This document shows positions 25,005-33,702 of a stretch of DNA of 42,830 bases, in pieces. How positions within the stretch are numbered: the stretch's first letter is position 1; the number at the start of each line of letters is the position of its first letter. Made by a program: the position numbers and the translations under genes. This DNA is from Streptomyces sp. LUP30 (GTDB taxonomy: Bacteria; Actinomycetota; Actinomycetes; Streptomycetales; Streptomycetaceae), in contig NZ_MJAJ01000069.1 in NCBI RefSeq assembly GCF_001746365.1, positions 1 to 42,830 of the forward strand, read 5' to 3'. The notes beneath the pieces are model-generated. The model worked only from the letters and a program-made list of their open reading frames with translations. It ran no database searches and was not told the origin of the DNA.

Positions 25005-26423
25005 ATGAACGCGCAGCTGCCGGAACCCGGACTCCCGCAGGCCGGCAGGCTCCCGCGGACGACGGGTCCGAACGACGACCTGTCCACGCCGCAGGCGGTG
25101 TCCCCCGGCCTGCCGCCGGCCGCCTCCTTCGACGCACTCGGGCTGCCCCCGGCGCTGCTGGAGACGATGACCGGCCTGGGCGTGACGGAACCCTTCCCCG
25201 TCCAGGCGGCGACCCTGCCCAACGCGCTGGCCGGCCGTGACGTCCTCGGCCGCGCGCGGACCGGCTCCGGCAAGACGCTCGCCTTCGGTCTGGCACTGCT
25301 CGCGCGGACGGCGGGTGTGCGAGCGGAGGCGAAGCGGCCGCTCGCCCTGGTGCTGGTGCCGACCCGGGAACTCGCGCAGCAGGTCGGCGAAGCGCTGGCG
25401 CCGTACGCGCAGACGCTGAACGTGCGGCTGGCGACGGTGGTCGGCGGTCTGTCCATCAACCGTCAGCAGGCGCAGCTGCGGGCCGGCGTCGAGGTGGTCA
25501 TCGCCACGCCGGGTCGGCTGACCGACCTGGTGTCCCGCCGCGACTGCCATCTGAACCAGGTGCGGATCACGGTCCTGGACGAGGCCGACCAGATGTGCGA
25601 CCTGGGATTCCTGCCGCAGGTCTCGGACCTCATGGGCCAGGTCCGCGCCGACGGGCAGCGGCTGCTGTTCTCGGCCACGCTCGACCGCAACGTCGACCAG
25701 CTGGTGCGCGACCACCTGCACGACCCGGTCGTCGTGTCGGTCGACCGGATCGCGGGCTCGGTCGCCACGATGGACCACCACGTCCTGAACGTCCACGCCG
25801 CCGACAAGTACGCCACCGCGACCGAGATCGCCGCGCGGGACGGCAGGGTCCTGATGTTCCTGGACACCAAGGCCGGCGTGGACCAGTTCACCCGCCACCT
25901 GCGCGCGGCCGGCGTCCGGGCCGCCGCCCTGCACAGCGGGAAGTCGCAGCCGCAGCGCACGCACACGCTCGCGCGGTTCAAGGAGGGCGAGATCACCGTG
26001 CTGGTGGCCACGAACGTCGCGGCGCGGGGCATCCACATCGAGGCGCTCGACCTCGTCGTCAACGTCGATCCGCCGGCCGACGCCAAGGACTACCTGCACC
26101 GTGGCGGGCGCACGGCGCGCGCCGGGGAGTCCGGGCGCGTGGTCACCCTGGTCACCCCCGACCAGCGGCGCGACGTGAACCGGATGATGTCCGAGGCCGG
26201 CGTCCGGCCCACGGTCACGCAGGTGCGCTCCGGTGAGGAGAAGCTGAGCGCCATCACCGGGGCGAAGCGACCGCCGGCCGGGACGAAGAGCGGTGGCGGC
26301 AACGCCCCCTTCCGCGGCATCGGCACCCGTCCGGGCCGCCCCGCGAAGGAGTCCCGCAAGGCCGCCGAGGCCCGCAAAGCGGCGGAAGCCCGGGCCGCGG
26401 CCCGGGTGCGCAAGAGCCGCTGA
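25005..26423 (+). CDS. DEAD-box RNA helicase
   Basis: The 472-residue protein has the Q motif (FPVQAATLPN, about residue 65), motif I ARTGSGKT, Ia PTRELAQQ, Ib TPGRL, II DEAD (VLDEADQM), III SAT, V ARGIHIEALD and VI HRGGRTARAG, the full DEAD-box core in about 390 residues. Motif VI deviates from the common HRIGRTGRAG. The tail is rich in Lys, Arg and Ala (KAAEARKAAEARAAARVRK), a usual RNA-binding extension. Such helicases unwind short RNA duplexes in ribosome assembly, decay or cold shock. ATG 25005 follows AGGAAGG by six bases. It has its own promoter but stands right behind the RNA ligase and kinase genes, so a shared stress context is possible. Confidence 0.95.
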   Translation: MNAQLPEPGLPQAGRLPRTTGPNDDLSTPQAVSPGLPPAASFDALGLPPALLETMTGLGVTEPFPVQAATLPNALAGRDVLGRARTGSGKTLAFGLALLARTAGVRAEAKRPLALVLVPTRELAQQVGEALAPYAQTLNVRLATVVGGLSINRQQAQLRAGVEVVIATPGRLTDLVSRRDCHLNQVRITVLDEADQMCDLGFLPQVSDLMGQVRADGQRLLFSATLDRNVDQLVRDHLHDPVVVSVDRIAGSVATMDHHVLNVHAADKYATATEIAARDGRVLMFLDTKAGVDQFTRHLRAAGVRAAALHSGKSQPQRTHTLARFKEGEITVLVATNVAARGIHIEALDLVVNVDPPADAKDYLHRGGRTARAGESGRVVTLVTPDQRRDVNRMMSEAGVRPTVTQVRSGEEKLSAITGAKRPPAGTKSGGGNAPFRGIGTRPGRPAKESRKAAEARKAAEARAAARVRKSR

Positions 26424-26431
26424 CGCCGGCG

Positions 26432-26491
26432 GACGGCCCTCCCCCCGCGGGGCCGTCGGCACGGCCCGCCGGGCTGAGTCCGGCGGGCCGT
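26432..26491. terminator. Double hairpin between convergent genes
   Basis: Two stems follow each other: 8 bp (26432-26439 with 26450-26457) and a perfect 12 bp (26461-26472 with 26480-26491, 7-nt loop). They lie between the helicase gene and the convergent secreted-protein gene and should terminate both. Confidence 0.7.
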
Positions 26492-26504
26492 GACCGGATG
26501 CGGG

Positions 26505-26975
26505 TCAGCTGATGAAGGAGCCCGGCGCGCAGGCGCTCGCCGCCACCCACACGTGCGAGCGGATGTTGTTGTTCATGTTGTGCACGCCGTCGGTGAACTT
26601 GGAGCGGCTCAGGTCGTCCACGTAGAGCTCGCCCGGCTTGAGGCAGCCGTAGGCGTGGTCGTCGTACCCCTTCAGGTAGTAGAAGGCGACGACGTCCTTG
26701 CCGCCCACGTTGCCGCTGTTCATGACGGACGACGCGGCGTCGCCGTCGGAGCCCTGGAAGGGGCCGAAGGCGTCCTGCCAGTCGGAGTCGTTGCCGGGCG
26801 TGACGCCGAGGAGGGTCCCGCCGCAGTCGGTGCCGTCCCAGGCGCGCACGTTGCCGTCACGGCCGTGGCTGTTCCAGTTGGCGTTGCAGCCGGGGCCCGC
26901 GTGGGCGGTGGCCGGGAGGGCGATGCCGAGTGCGGCGAGACCCAGCGTGGCGAGGGAGATGGTCAGTTTGCGCAT
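26505..26975 (-). CDS. Secreted peptidase-inhibitor I36-like protein, copy 1
   Basis: The 156-residue protein starts with a clear Sec signal peptide (residues 1-26, ending ATAHA). The mature part has four or five cysteines and the pattern CNANWNSHGRDGNVRAWDGTDC near its start, then ASSVMNSG, VAFYY and a CLKPGELYVDDLS motif. The spacing of Gly, Cys and aromatic residues fits the I36 inhibitor / beta-gamma-crystallin-like group of small secreted Streptomyces proteins. This label is by pattern only. The neighbouring gene at 27120-27602 is a paralogue with the same ends (ASACAPGSFIS against ESACAPGSFIS), so the pair arose by tandem duplication. Confidence 0.82.
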   Translation of the reverse strand: MRKLTISLATLGLAALGIALPATAHAGPGCNANWNSHGRDGNVRAWDGTDCGGTLLGVTPGNDSDWQDAFGPFQGSDGDAASSVMNSGNVGGKDVVAFYYLKGYDDHAYGCLKPGELYVDDLSRSKFTDGVHNMNNNIRSHVWVAASACAPGSFIS

Positions 26976-27119
26976 GACGGACGTCCTGTTCTGCCTCGTC
27001 GGAGGCGTGATGAGGGTGATGAAGGTGATGAGGGGAATCGCCGCGAGGGTCGTCGCGGAGCGTGATCCGTGGCACGACGGCCCGGAAGAACGGGGAGGCC
27101 GGGGGGGTGCCCCCGAGCC

Positions 27120-27602
27120 TCAGCTGATGAAGGAGCCCGGCGCGCAGGCGCTCTCCCTCACCCAGGTGTGCGACACGATGCTGTCGTTCATGGTGTGGCC
27201 GTTGGTGAACCGGCTGCGGGTCAGGTCGTCCACGTAGAGCTCGCCGGGCTTGAGGCAGCCGTATCCCGTGTCGAGGTAGTTGAGGCGGAAGTAGAAGGCG
27301 ACCACGTCCTTGCCGCCGACGTACCCGCTGTTCATGACGGAGGAGGCGGCGTCGCCGTCGTTGCCCTGGAAGGGGCCCGTCGTGTCCCACCAGTCCGGGT
27401 CGCTGCCGGGGGTCACGCCCAGGAGCTCGCCCTGGCAGTTGATGTCCCGCCAGGCCCGCACGTTGCCGTCGCGGCCGTGACTGTTCCAGTTGGCGTCGCA
27501 GGCCGCGCTCGCCTGGGCGGTCGCGGGAAGGGCGACGCCCAGGGCCGTGAGAGCGAGGGTGGCCAGTCCGAGCGTGGCGAAGGAGGCGGTCGGTCTGCGC
27601 AT
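27120..27602 (-). CDS. Secreted peptidase-inhibitor I36-like protein, copy 2
   Basis: This 160-residue paralogue of the protein at 26505-26975 also has a signal peptide (residues 1-32, ending AQASA) and shares ANWNSHGRDGNVRAW, LLGVTPG, GDGDAASSVMNSG-type blocks and the C-terminal end. I estimate identity above 60% over the mature part. Differences cluster in the middle loops (YLKGYDDHAYG against FRLNYLDTGYG) and before the last Cys, as if surface loops have diverged while the frame is kept. It is transcribed first, 144 bases upstream of copy 1, and may be co-transcribed with it. The role is unknown. Confidence 0.82.
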   Translation of the reverse strand: MRRPTASFATLGLATLALTALGVALPATAQASAACDANWNSHGRDGNVRAWRDINCQGELLGVTPGSDPDWWDTTGPFQGNDGDAASSVMNSGYVGGKDVVAFYFRLNYLDTGYGCLKPGELYVDDLTRSRFTNGHTMNDSIVSHTWVRESACAPGSFIS

Positions 27603-27675
27603 GGCGGATTTCCTGTTCTGCCTGATGGAGGGGGTGCCGGCGGGAAGCCGGGACGGGAGCGGGCGGGAGGCCGGG

Positions 27676-28731
27676 TCAGGTACGGGCGGTGACGATCCGC
27701 TCGGCTCGGGTGAGTGCGAGCCGCTTCATCCGCGCGTAGGCGTCGAGGGCTTTTCCGTAGGTGCCGGTGAGTCCGGCGACGTAGTGGGCCTCTCGCCGCC
27801 GGCCGATCGACCGGAGGGAGGCGGTGCGGGCGCAGGTCGCGTCGGCGACGGCGACGCGGGTTTCGGCAGCGAAGGTGCGCGCCTCCTCCGCCGGGCTCTG
27901 CTGTGCGCTGTGCTCCCGTGTGGCCTGGCGGGCCGCGGCCGGGTCGGCGTAAGGGTGGCCGGCGTCTCGCATGCAGCGCGACCATGCGCGCACCGCGCGG
28001 GTGAACTGCCCGTCCTTCAGCAGCTTGTCCACGTACAGGGGGCGGAGGTTGCTGACGGTCGTGTCGGCCGCGAACCACTTCGCCGGGTCGCCGTACAGCG
28101 CCTTCTCGGCCTCGCCGGTGCACCCGCCGGACTGCTTGGTGATCGTGCCGCCGGTCGGCGCCTCGGTCCTCAGGAGCTCGGCCTCGCGGCCGCCGTCCAT
28201 CGCGGCGTCGTAGGCGCGCTGCCGGTCTGCGGAAAGGGTCTTGCGGTAGGCGATGTTGGGGTTGCCGAGGCGGGCGCGGTCCTCCTTGGACAGGATTCGG
28301 CTGCCGTAGCCGTAGGTGCGCGCCCAGTGCACGTCGTCCTGGACATAGCCGAGGGGGCGGCTTTCGGCCAGGCTCAGCCGCTGCTCGTCCCAGAAGCGGA
28401 ATCCGTGCGCCTTCATGCACTGCGTGATGAGGTGCTGTTCGGCGTCGGAGATCCTCAGGTCCTCGGCCCAGCTGAGTCCCGGCTGCGCCGCGGAGGCGTC
28501 GGCGACGGCGGCCCGGGAGGTGCGGCCGGCCGTGTCGCCCTGCGCCGTGCAGGCGGTCAGGGCGAGGGAGGCGACGGCCGCGACCACGCACATCGTGGCG
28601 GTGGCGCGTCGGGGCAGGCGCCCTGGCAGGCGGGCCGGCCGGGCCGGTCGTGCCGTCGGGGACGGTGCGGTCGCGGTGGTGCCGGCGACGGTGTTCACGG
28701 CCGGCCGGCGGGCGACGTCGGTGCGCTTCAT
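27676..28731 (-). CDS. Predicted lipoprotein, possible partner of the SARP regulator
   Basis: The 351-residue protein has a long polar N-terminus, a hydrophobic stretch (about residues 47-60) and the lipobox LTAC (Cys61), so it is probably anchored to the membrane from outside. Two CM-x3-G motifs (CMKAHGFRFW near 105 and CMRDAGHPYAD near 255) and two more cysteines suggest disulfides or a repeated fold. I recall this CM...G(F/Y) pattern from Streptomyces lipoproteins encoded near regulators and lanthipeptide genes, without a known function. ATG 28731 follows GGGAG closely; the frame remains open upstream but without a ribosome site. It is divergent from the SARP gene over a 418-base gap. Confidence 0.75.
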   Translation of the reverse strand: MKRTDVARRPAVNTVAGTTATAPSPTARPARPARLPGRLPRRATATMCVVAAVASLALTACTAQGDTAGRTSRAAVADASAAQPGLSWAEDLRISDAEQHLITQCMKAHGFRFWDEQRLSLAESRPLGYVQDDVHWARTYGYGSRILSKEDRARLGNPNIAYRKTLSADRQRAYDAAMDGGREAELLRTEAPTGGTITKQSGGCTGEAEKALYGDPAKWFAADTTVSNLRPLYVDKLLKDGQFTRAVRAWSRCMRDAGHPYADPAAARQATREHSAQQSPAEEARTFAAETRVAVADATCARTASLRSIGRRREAHYVAGLTGTYGKALDAYARMKRLALTRAERIVTART

Positions 28732-29149
28732 CGGCTCCCTCCCGGAGACGGATCGAACGGAGAACGGTCGAAACGGAAGCTGATCGAGCCGGGCCCGATC
28801 GAGCGGAGGCGGTGCTTTCGAGCCGTTGACGCCCTGGACGCCGCGTTCGTATGACCCCGGATCCGAACGGTTCTTCCGGGCCGGCGGGCTCATACGAACG
28901 CCTCCTGCGCGCCGTCCCTCGGACGAGCCACCCGTCTCGCGCCCATCGAATCCGGCCAAGTGCCGCCGCGGGCGGGAACCCACGGGCCGCCGTGTCCGCC
29001 CCGGCGCCCGGCCCGCGCGAGGGTGTGTCCGCTGCGGCTCACCGGCCGGATCCGGCCAGGCGGCCCCGCGCCCGGCATCCTCCGAACGACGCCCGCCGAT
29101 ATCGTTGGCGCGCTCCGCGGTGCGGGAACGGTACAGCGATCGGGGACTC
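28732..29149. promoter_or_regulatory. Divergent control region with 12-bp inverted repeat
   Basis: The 418 bases between the lipoprotein gene and the SARP gene hold a perfect 12-bp inverted repeat, 28843-28854 (ending CGTATGA) with 28890-28901 (starting TCATACG), separated by 35 bases. Closer to the lipoprotein gene are four TCGA-containing repeats at about 15-base spacing (28751, 28766, 28782, 28797). These are candidate binding sites for a regulator, perhaps the SARP itself. The promoters cannot be placed with confidence. Confidence 0.45.
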
Positions 29150-32100
29150 ATGCTCGAGGTACGACTACTCGGTCCGGTCGAGGTGTGGGCAGGGGACCGG
29201 CGGGCCCCGCTCGGTGGGGTCCGACCGCTGGCCGTGCTGTCCGCGCTCGTCGTCCATCTCGGCCAGGTGCTCTCCACCGAACGGCTCGTGGACTTCGTCT
29301 GGGACGAGCAGGCTCCCGCCACCGCCGCCGCTCTCGTCGCCACGCATGTCTCCGCCGTCCGGCGTGCGCTGGCCCGCGTCGGCGGGGCCGAGGCGATCCG
29401 GACCCGGCCGCCCGGCTATCTCGCCGAACTCGACCCCTCGCAGGTCGACGCCCGCCGGTTCGAGCAACTGCTCGCGGCGGGCCGGGCGTCGGCCGCGGGC
29501 GGCCGCCCGGACGAGGCCGCCGACCTGCTGGCCTCGGCGCTGGGACTGTGGCGGGGGCAGGAGGCCCTCGAAGGCCTCGGCCAGTCGTTCGCCCGGATCG
29601 AGGCCGCACGGCTGGCGGAACTGCGCCTGGTCGCACAGGAGGAGTCCTTCGGACTGCAGCTGACGCTCGGACACGCGGACCGGACGATCGCACCGCTTCT
29701 CGCGCACGTGGCCGCCCACCCGCTCAGGGAGGGACCACGCGGCCAGTTGATGACGGCGCTGTTCCGCACGGGGCGGGTCTCCGACGCGCTGCGCACGTAC
29801 CAGGAGGGCCGCGTGGCCCTGCGCGACGAGCTGGGCATCGACGCCGGCCCTGAACTGCGGGCCCTGCACAAGGCGGTGCTGACCAACGACACCGCGCTGC
29901 TGGGCACGGACGCCGGCTCGGCGGCCGCGCGGCCGGCCGGGCTTCCCACGGCGCGTCAGGCGGCCGCTCCCCCGGCGTCTCCTCCCGGACAGGCCGGTCG
30001 CCCGGCGCCCGCTCCCTCCCACCTCCCGCCCGACATCGCCGACTTCGTCGGTCGCACACAGCAGATCCAGTGGGCCGACGCACTGTTGCGCGGTGTGGAC
30101 GACGCCGAGCGCACCGCGCCGCCGATCTGCGTGATCTCGGGACGCTCCGGTACCGGCAAGACCGCCCTGGCCGTGCACGTCGGTCACCGCACGGCCGAAC
30201 TCTTCCCCGACGGACGGCTGTTCATAGACCTGCGGGCCGCGGACACCGCGCCGCTGCAGCCGGCCGACGCGCTCGCCCGGCTGCTGCGGGCCATGGGCGC
30301 CGACCCCAAGACGCTGCCCGGCTCCGCCGAGGAGCTCACGGGCCTGTACCGCACGCACATCGGGCACCGGCGCATTCTGCTGATCCTCGACAACGCGGCC
30401 GGCGAGGCACACGTACGGCCCCTGCTGCCGCCGGGCCCCGGCTCGGCGGTGCTCGTGACCAGCCGCCGCCGGCTGGTGGCCCTGGAAGGCGCGGCCCACC
30501 TGGACCTGGCCGTCCCGGGCTCGGAGGAGGCGCTGGAACTCCTGCGGCGCGTGGCGGGCCGGGAGCGGACCGGCGCGCAACCCGAGCGGGCGGCCGAGAT
30601 CGTCGCGCTGTGCGGCCGGCTGCCGCTGGCCGTGCGCATCGCCGGAGCCCGACTGGCCGCCCGCCCGCACTGGGCGCCGGGGCAGCTCGCCGGGCGGCTG
30701 CGCGACGAACGCCGCCGGTTGAACGAACTACGCGCCGGGGACCTGGAGTTGCGCACCAGCCTGGAGCTCGGCTACGCCGATCTCGACCCTCAGGAGCGCC
30801 GGGCGCTGCGCCGGCTCGCCCTGCTCGACCTGCCCGACTTCGCAGGCTGGATCGCCGCTCCCCTGCTGGACATCGACACCGAGGACGCCGAGGAGGCGGT
30901 GGAGCGGCTGGTGGACTGCCACTTCATCGACGTCATCGGCGTGGACGAGACGGGCCGCAACCGCTATCGCATCCATGACCTGGCCCGTGAACACGCCCGT
31001 GAGCGCTGTCTGTCCGAGGAGAGCGCGGAACAGCGCGAGGCGGCCGTGCTGCGGCTGGTGGGCTGCTGGCTGGGGCTCGCCGAGAAGGCGGCAGCGCGCG
31101 GCCCGGGCGGCGCGGTCAGGTACTTCCCGCAGCCGGCGACCGTGCACCCCCTCGACACGGACACCGAGGAGTCGTTGCTGGAGCGGCCCGCGGCCTGGTT
31201 CGCCGCCGAACAGGCCTCCCTGCTGGCGGCGGTGGAGTACTGCGCCGACCACCGGCTGGACCGGCCCGCCCGGGACCTGGCCGGGGCGCTGATCGCGAGT
31301 TCGGCCGCGCTGTACAACCAGTTCGACGCATGGTCCCGCTCGCACACGGCGGCCATCGCGGCGGTGCGCCGCAGCGAGGACGGCGAGGGCGAGGCGTGGC
31401 TGCTCAACGGTCTGGGACAACTCTGTTACGAACAGGACGAGTTCGAGGATTCGTACGCCCGGTTCAGTGAAGCCCTGCGACTGTTCGAGGAGCGCGGGGG
31501 CCCGTCGCAGGGCGCGGCGGTGGCGCTGGCGGGTATGGGCACCGCCCGGCGTGAACAGGCCCGGTACACCGAGGCGCTCCGGTTGCTCGACGCGGCGCTC
31601 GACCGGTACGGGCCGGACGCCGAGCGCGGCGCCCGCGCCCGCGTGCTGTACGGCATCGGGTACGTGCACCGGGAGCAGGGACGCGGTCCGCAGGCCTGGG
31701 AGGCCCTGACCCGGGCGCTGGAGCTGTACCGCGCGCAGGCCGACCGGCACGGCGAGGCGCTCACCCTGCGGTCGCTGGCCCTGTGCCACCGGGCCGAGGG
31801 CGCGCTGGAGCAGGCCGAACCACTGCTGCACGACGCGCTGCGCATCTTCACCGGCCTGCGGGACACGTTCGGCGTGATGTACGCCGAACAGTCGCTGGCC
31901 AAGGTGGAGTTGCGGCAGGGCCGGCTGGAGGAGGCGGCCGCCCGGCTCGACCGGTGCCTCGCGGTGGCGCACGAGCGCCAGGACCGGTTCGGCGAGGCGC
32001 TGGTCCTGCGCACCCTCGGCGAACGGCACCTGGCGGCCGGCGAACCCGACCGCGCACGGGAGCCGTTGGAGCGGGCACTGGCGGGCTGGGAGGCGCTGCG

Positions 32101-32260
32101 GCTGCCGCTGTGGCGGGCGCGCACGCTCTGGGACCTGACGCAGGTGTGGACGGCGGACGGCGACGAGGCCCGCGCGCGGGCGGCCCGGTCCGAAGCGATC
32201 GCGGTCTTCCGGGAGCTGGACTGCCGTGAGGCCCGTGAGCGGGCCGTCGACGCCGGTTAA
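29150..32260 (+). CDS. AfsR-like SARP regulator with NB-ARC ATPase and TPR domains
   Basis: The 1036-residue protein opens with an OmpR-type winged helix (about 1-95) and the bacterial transcriptional activation domain (about 100-245), the SARP module that binds direct repeats near promoters. After a Pro-rich linker (about 265-290) comes an NB-ARC ATPase (about 300-560) with Walker A GRSGTGKTAL near residue 330, a Walker B-like RILLILDNA near 405, and the VLVTSRRRL segment. The last 320 residues are helical TPR-type repeats. Large SARPs of this type (AfsR, PimR) integrate signals through nucleotide binding and activate antibiotic or development genes. ATG 29150 has GGGGA three bases off; upstream extension of the frame is not coding. 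No TTA codon was seen. Confidence 0.94.
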   Translation: MLEVRLLGPVEVWAGDRRAPLGGVRPLAVLSALVVHLGQVLSTERLVDFVWDEQAPATAAALVATHVSAVRRALARVGGAEAIRTRPPGYLAELDPSQVDARRFEQLLAAGRASAAGGRPDEAADLLASALGLWRGQEALEGLGQSFARIEAARLAELRLVAQEESFGLQLTLGHADRTIAPLLAHVAAHPLREGPRGQLMTALFRTGRVSDALRTYQEGRVALRDELGIDAGPELRALHKAVLTNDTALLGTDAGSAAARPAGLPTARQAAAPPASPPGQAGRPAPAPSHLPPDIADFVGRTQQIQWADALLRGVDDAERTAPPICVISGRSGTGKTALAVHVGHRTAELFPDGRLFIDLRAADTAPLQPADALARLLRAMGADPKTLPGSAEELTGLYRTHIGHRRILLILDNAAGEAHVRPLLPPGPGSAVLVTSRRRLVALEGAAHLDLAVPGSEEALELLRRVAGRERTGAQPERAAEIVALCGRLPLAVRIAGARLAARPHWAPGQLAGRLRDERRRLNELRAGDLELRTSLELGYADLDPQERRALRRLALLDLPDFAGWIAAPLLDIDTEDAEEAVERLVDCHFIDVIGVDETGRNRYRIHDLAREHARERCLSEESAEQREAAVLRLVGCWLGLAEKAAARGPGGAVRYFPQPATVHPLDTDTEESLLERPAAWFAAEQASLLAAVEYCADHRLDRPARDLAGALIASSAALYNQFDAWSRSHTAAIAAVRRSEDGEGEAWLLNGLGQLCYEQDEFEDSYARFSEALRLFEERGGPSQGAAVALAGMGTARREQARYTEALRLLDAALDRYGPDAERGARARVLYGIGYVHREQGRGPQAWEALTRALELYRAQADRHGEALTLRSLALCHRAEGALEQAEPLLHDALRIFTGLRDTFGVMYAEQSLAKVELRQGRLEEAAARLDRCLAVAHERQDRFGEALVLRTLGERHLAAGEPDRAREPLERALAGWEALRLPLWRARTLWDLTQVWTADGDEARARAARSEAIAVFRELDCREARERAVDAG

Positions 32261-32293
32261 CCCGGCCCCGCTGTAAAAGGCCTGGTCGCATGC

Positions 32294-32343
32294 TTGCAGG
32301 CAACCTGCAGAGCATTTGCAGCGGCCCGGGGGACGCTTCTCCC
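32294..32343 (+). promoter_or_regulatory. Triple direct repeat, SARP-box-like, before the dipeptidase gene
   Basis: TTGCAG (32294), CTGCAG (32305) and TTGCAG (32316) occur at exact 11-base steps, one helical turn, which is the known layout of SARP sites. GACGCT (32332-32337) ten bases further on could be the -10 box. Transcription would then begin at or near GTG 32344, making a leaderless mRNA. The SARP gene ends 34 bases before the first repeat. Confidence 0.5.
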
Positions 32344-33009
32344 GTGACAGACATCATCACGCTCTCCGACCCTCGGGTCGCCGCCGTCGCGGAGGACGAA
32401 TGCGGTGAGCCGCTCGTCGACCTGCGCGGCAGCGGCGGCCTGCGGCTCGACCCTCGGCAGGCCGACGAGGACGGCAGCTACGCCCATCTGAGGTCGGGCG
32501 CGCTGCGGCGACTCGTCCGGGCGCAGCGCATGCTGCCGGCCGGTGTCCGGTTCCTGGTGGTGGAGGGATACCGGCCGCCGGACCTCCAGCGCCGCTACTT
32601 CGAGCAGTACGCGGCGACGATGCGAGGGGTGCATCCCGACGCGGCGCCCGAGCGGATCCGGGAGCTGGCGAGCGCCTACATCTCCCCTCCGGAGGTGGCG
32701 CCGCACGTCAGCGGCGGAGCGGTCGACCTGACGCTGTGCGACCGTGACGGCCGCGAACTGCCGCTGGGCACCGAGGTCAACGCGACCCCGGAGGAGAGCG
32801 CGGGCGCCTGTCGCACCGAAGCCCCCGGCATCGCCGCCGAGGCGCGTGCGAACCGGGCGCTGATGGCCCGGGCCCTCACGTCGTCGGGGTTCGTCAACTA
32901 CCCGACCGAGTGGTGGCACTGGTCCTACGGCGACCGCTACTGGGCCCTGCTGCTCAGCGCCCCGGCCGCCCGCTACGGCCCCGCCGCCCCGCCCTGCCCG
33001 ACGGCCTGA
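32344..33009 (+). CDS. VanX-like D-Ala-D-Ala dipeptidase (M15 family)
   Basis: The 221-residue protein has the M15D zinc-peptidase motifs: H-x3-G-x-A-x-D in HVSGGAVDLTL (His near residue 121, Asp near 128), and EWWHW (Glu near 189, His near 192), with VVEGYRPPDLQRRYF giving the substrate Arg region. VanX-type enzymes split D-Ala-D-Ala, either for glycopeptide resistance or for cell-wall recycling. No VanH, VanA or VanRS gene is visible, so recycling or secreted muralytic work is as likely; no signal peptide is seen. GTG 32344 is preferred; an in-frame ATG at 32290 would lie in the repeat region. Two cysteines (about residues 134 and 157) are extra to the motif. Confidence 0.88.
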   Translation: MTDIITLSDPRVAAVAEDECGEPLVDLRGSGGLRLDPRQADEDGSYAHLRSGALRRLVRAQRMLPAGVRFLVVEGYRPPDLQRRYFEQYAATMRGVHPDAAPERIRELASAYISPPEVAPHVSGGAVDLTLCDRDGRELPLGTEVNATPEESAGACRTEAPGIAAEARANRALMARALTSSGFVNYPTEWWHWSYGDRYWALLLSAPAARYGPAAPPCPTA

Positions 33010-33066
33010 CCACCGCGGGCACGGCACGGCGCAGCACATGACACATCCGACCGAGGGGGAGAAGAA

Positions 33067-33603
33067 ATGGAGTTCAGCAACGCGTCCTGTCCGCCACCAT
33101 CGTGTGCGGACGACGAGAGAATGAGTCCGGGAGAGTTCGACGCCTCCTTCACTGCCGACATGCCGCGGCTGCGCAGAAGGCTCCTGGCGCTGACGGGGAA
33201 TCCGCACGACGCCGACGATCTGCTCCAGGAGACGTATCTGCGGCTCTCCCGGCGAGCCCGCGCCCGGTCCCTGACCCAGCAACAGCATCCGTACGCCTAC
33301 ACGTGCGCCGTCGCCGCCAACCTGCTGCGCGACTCCTGGACCAGGCCCTCCCGGCGCGAGCACACCAGCGACCGGCTGCCCGAGTCCGGCTGGGACGGCG
33401 GACTCGGCGTCTACGAGGCGTCCGCGACCGCGCTCGCGCTGCTGAGCGTGCTCTCCGAGAAGGAGGCCGCCGCGGTGATCCTCGTGGATCTGGAAGGCCT
33501 CAGCCACGACACTGCCGCGGAGCGGCTCGGCGCGCACCGCGGCACGGTCCAGCGCAACCGCATGCGCGGCCTCGCCAAGATGCGCGCGGCGCTCGTCCTC
33601 TAG
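33067..33603 (+). CDS. ECF-type sigma factor, short
   Basis: A 178-residue protein with ECF sigma region 2 (about residues 30-95, GNPHDADDLLQETYLRLSRRA, then HPYAYTCAVAANLLRDSW) and region 4 (about 125-175, LSEKEAAAVILVDLEGLSHD, then RLGAHRGTVQRNRMRGLAKM). The helix-turn-helix is intact. ATG follows GGGGGAGAAGAA, a strong site. The first 20 residues are unlike sigma sequence. No anti-sigma gene adjoins it. Its neighbours are a D-Ala-D-Ala dipeptidase upstream (57 bases) and a secreted NlpC/P60 hydrolase downstream, so a cell-wall regulon is suggested by position. Confidence 0.85.
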   Translation: MEFSNASCPPPSCADDERMSPGEFDASFTADMPRLRRRLLALTGNPHDADDLLQETYLRLSRRARARSLTQQQHPYAYTCAVAANLLRDSWTRPSRREHTSDRLPESGWDGGLGVYEASATALALLSVLSEKEAAAVILVDLEGLSHDTAAERLGAHRGTVQRNRMRGLAKMRAALVL

Positions 33604-33605
33604 CC

Positions 33606-33640
33606 GCGTGCCGCATCCCACGGGGGTGGGTGCGGCACGC
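33606..33640 (+). terminator. Terminator after the ECF sigma gene
   Basis: A 10-bp stem (33606-33615 with 33631-33640) continues inward past one bulged base with CCCAC/GTGGG closing a GGGG loop. It starts 2 bases past the stop codon. Confidence 0.65.
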
Positions 33641-33702
33641 CCCGTTCTCTCCGCCGTCACCGCAGACGCCGGTGACGTCACGTCGACGAAGGAAGAGTTC
33701 CC

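Noticed and set aside
32344..33009. Vancomycin resistance operon
   Set aside because: The VanX-like gene has no VanH, VanA or VanRS neighbours, so a resistance cluster cannot be claimed.
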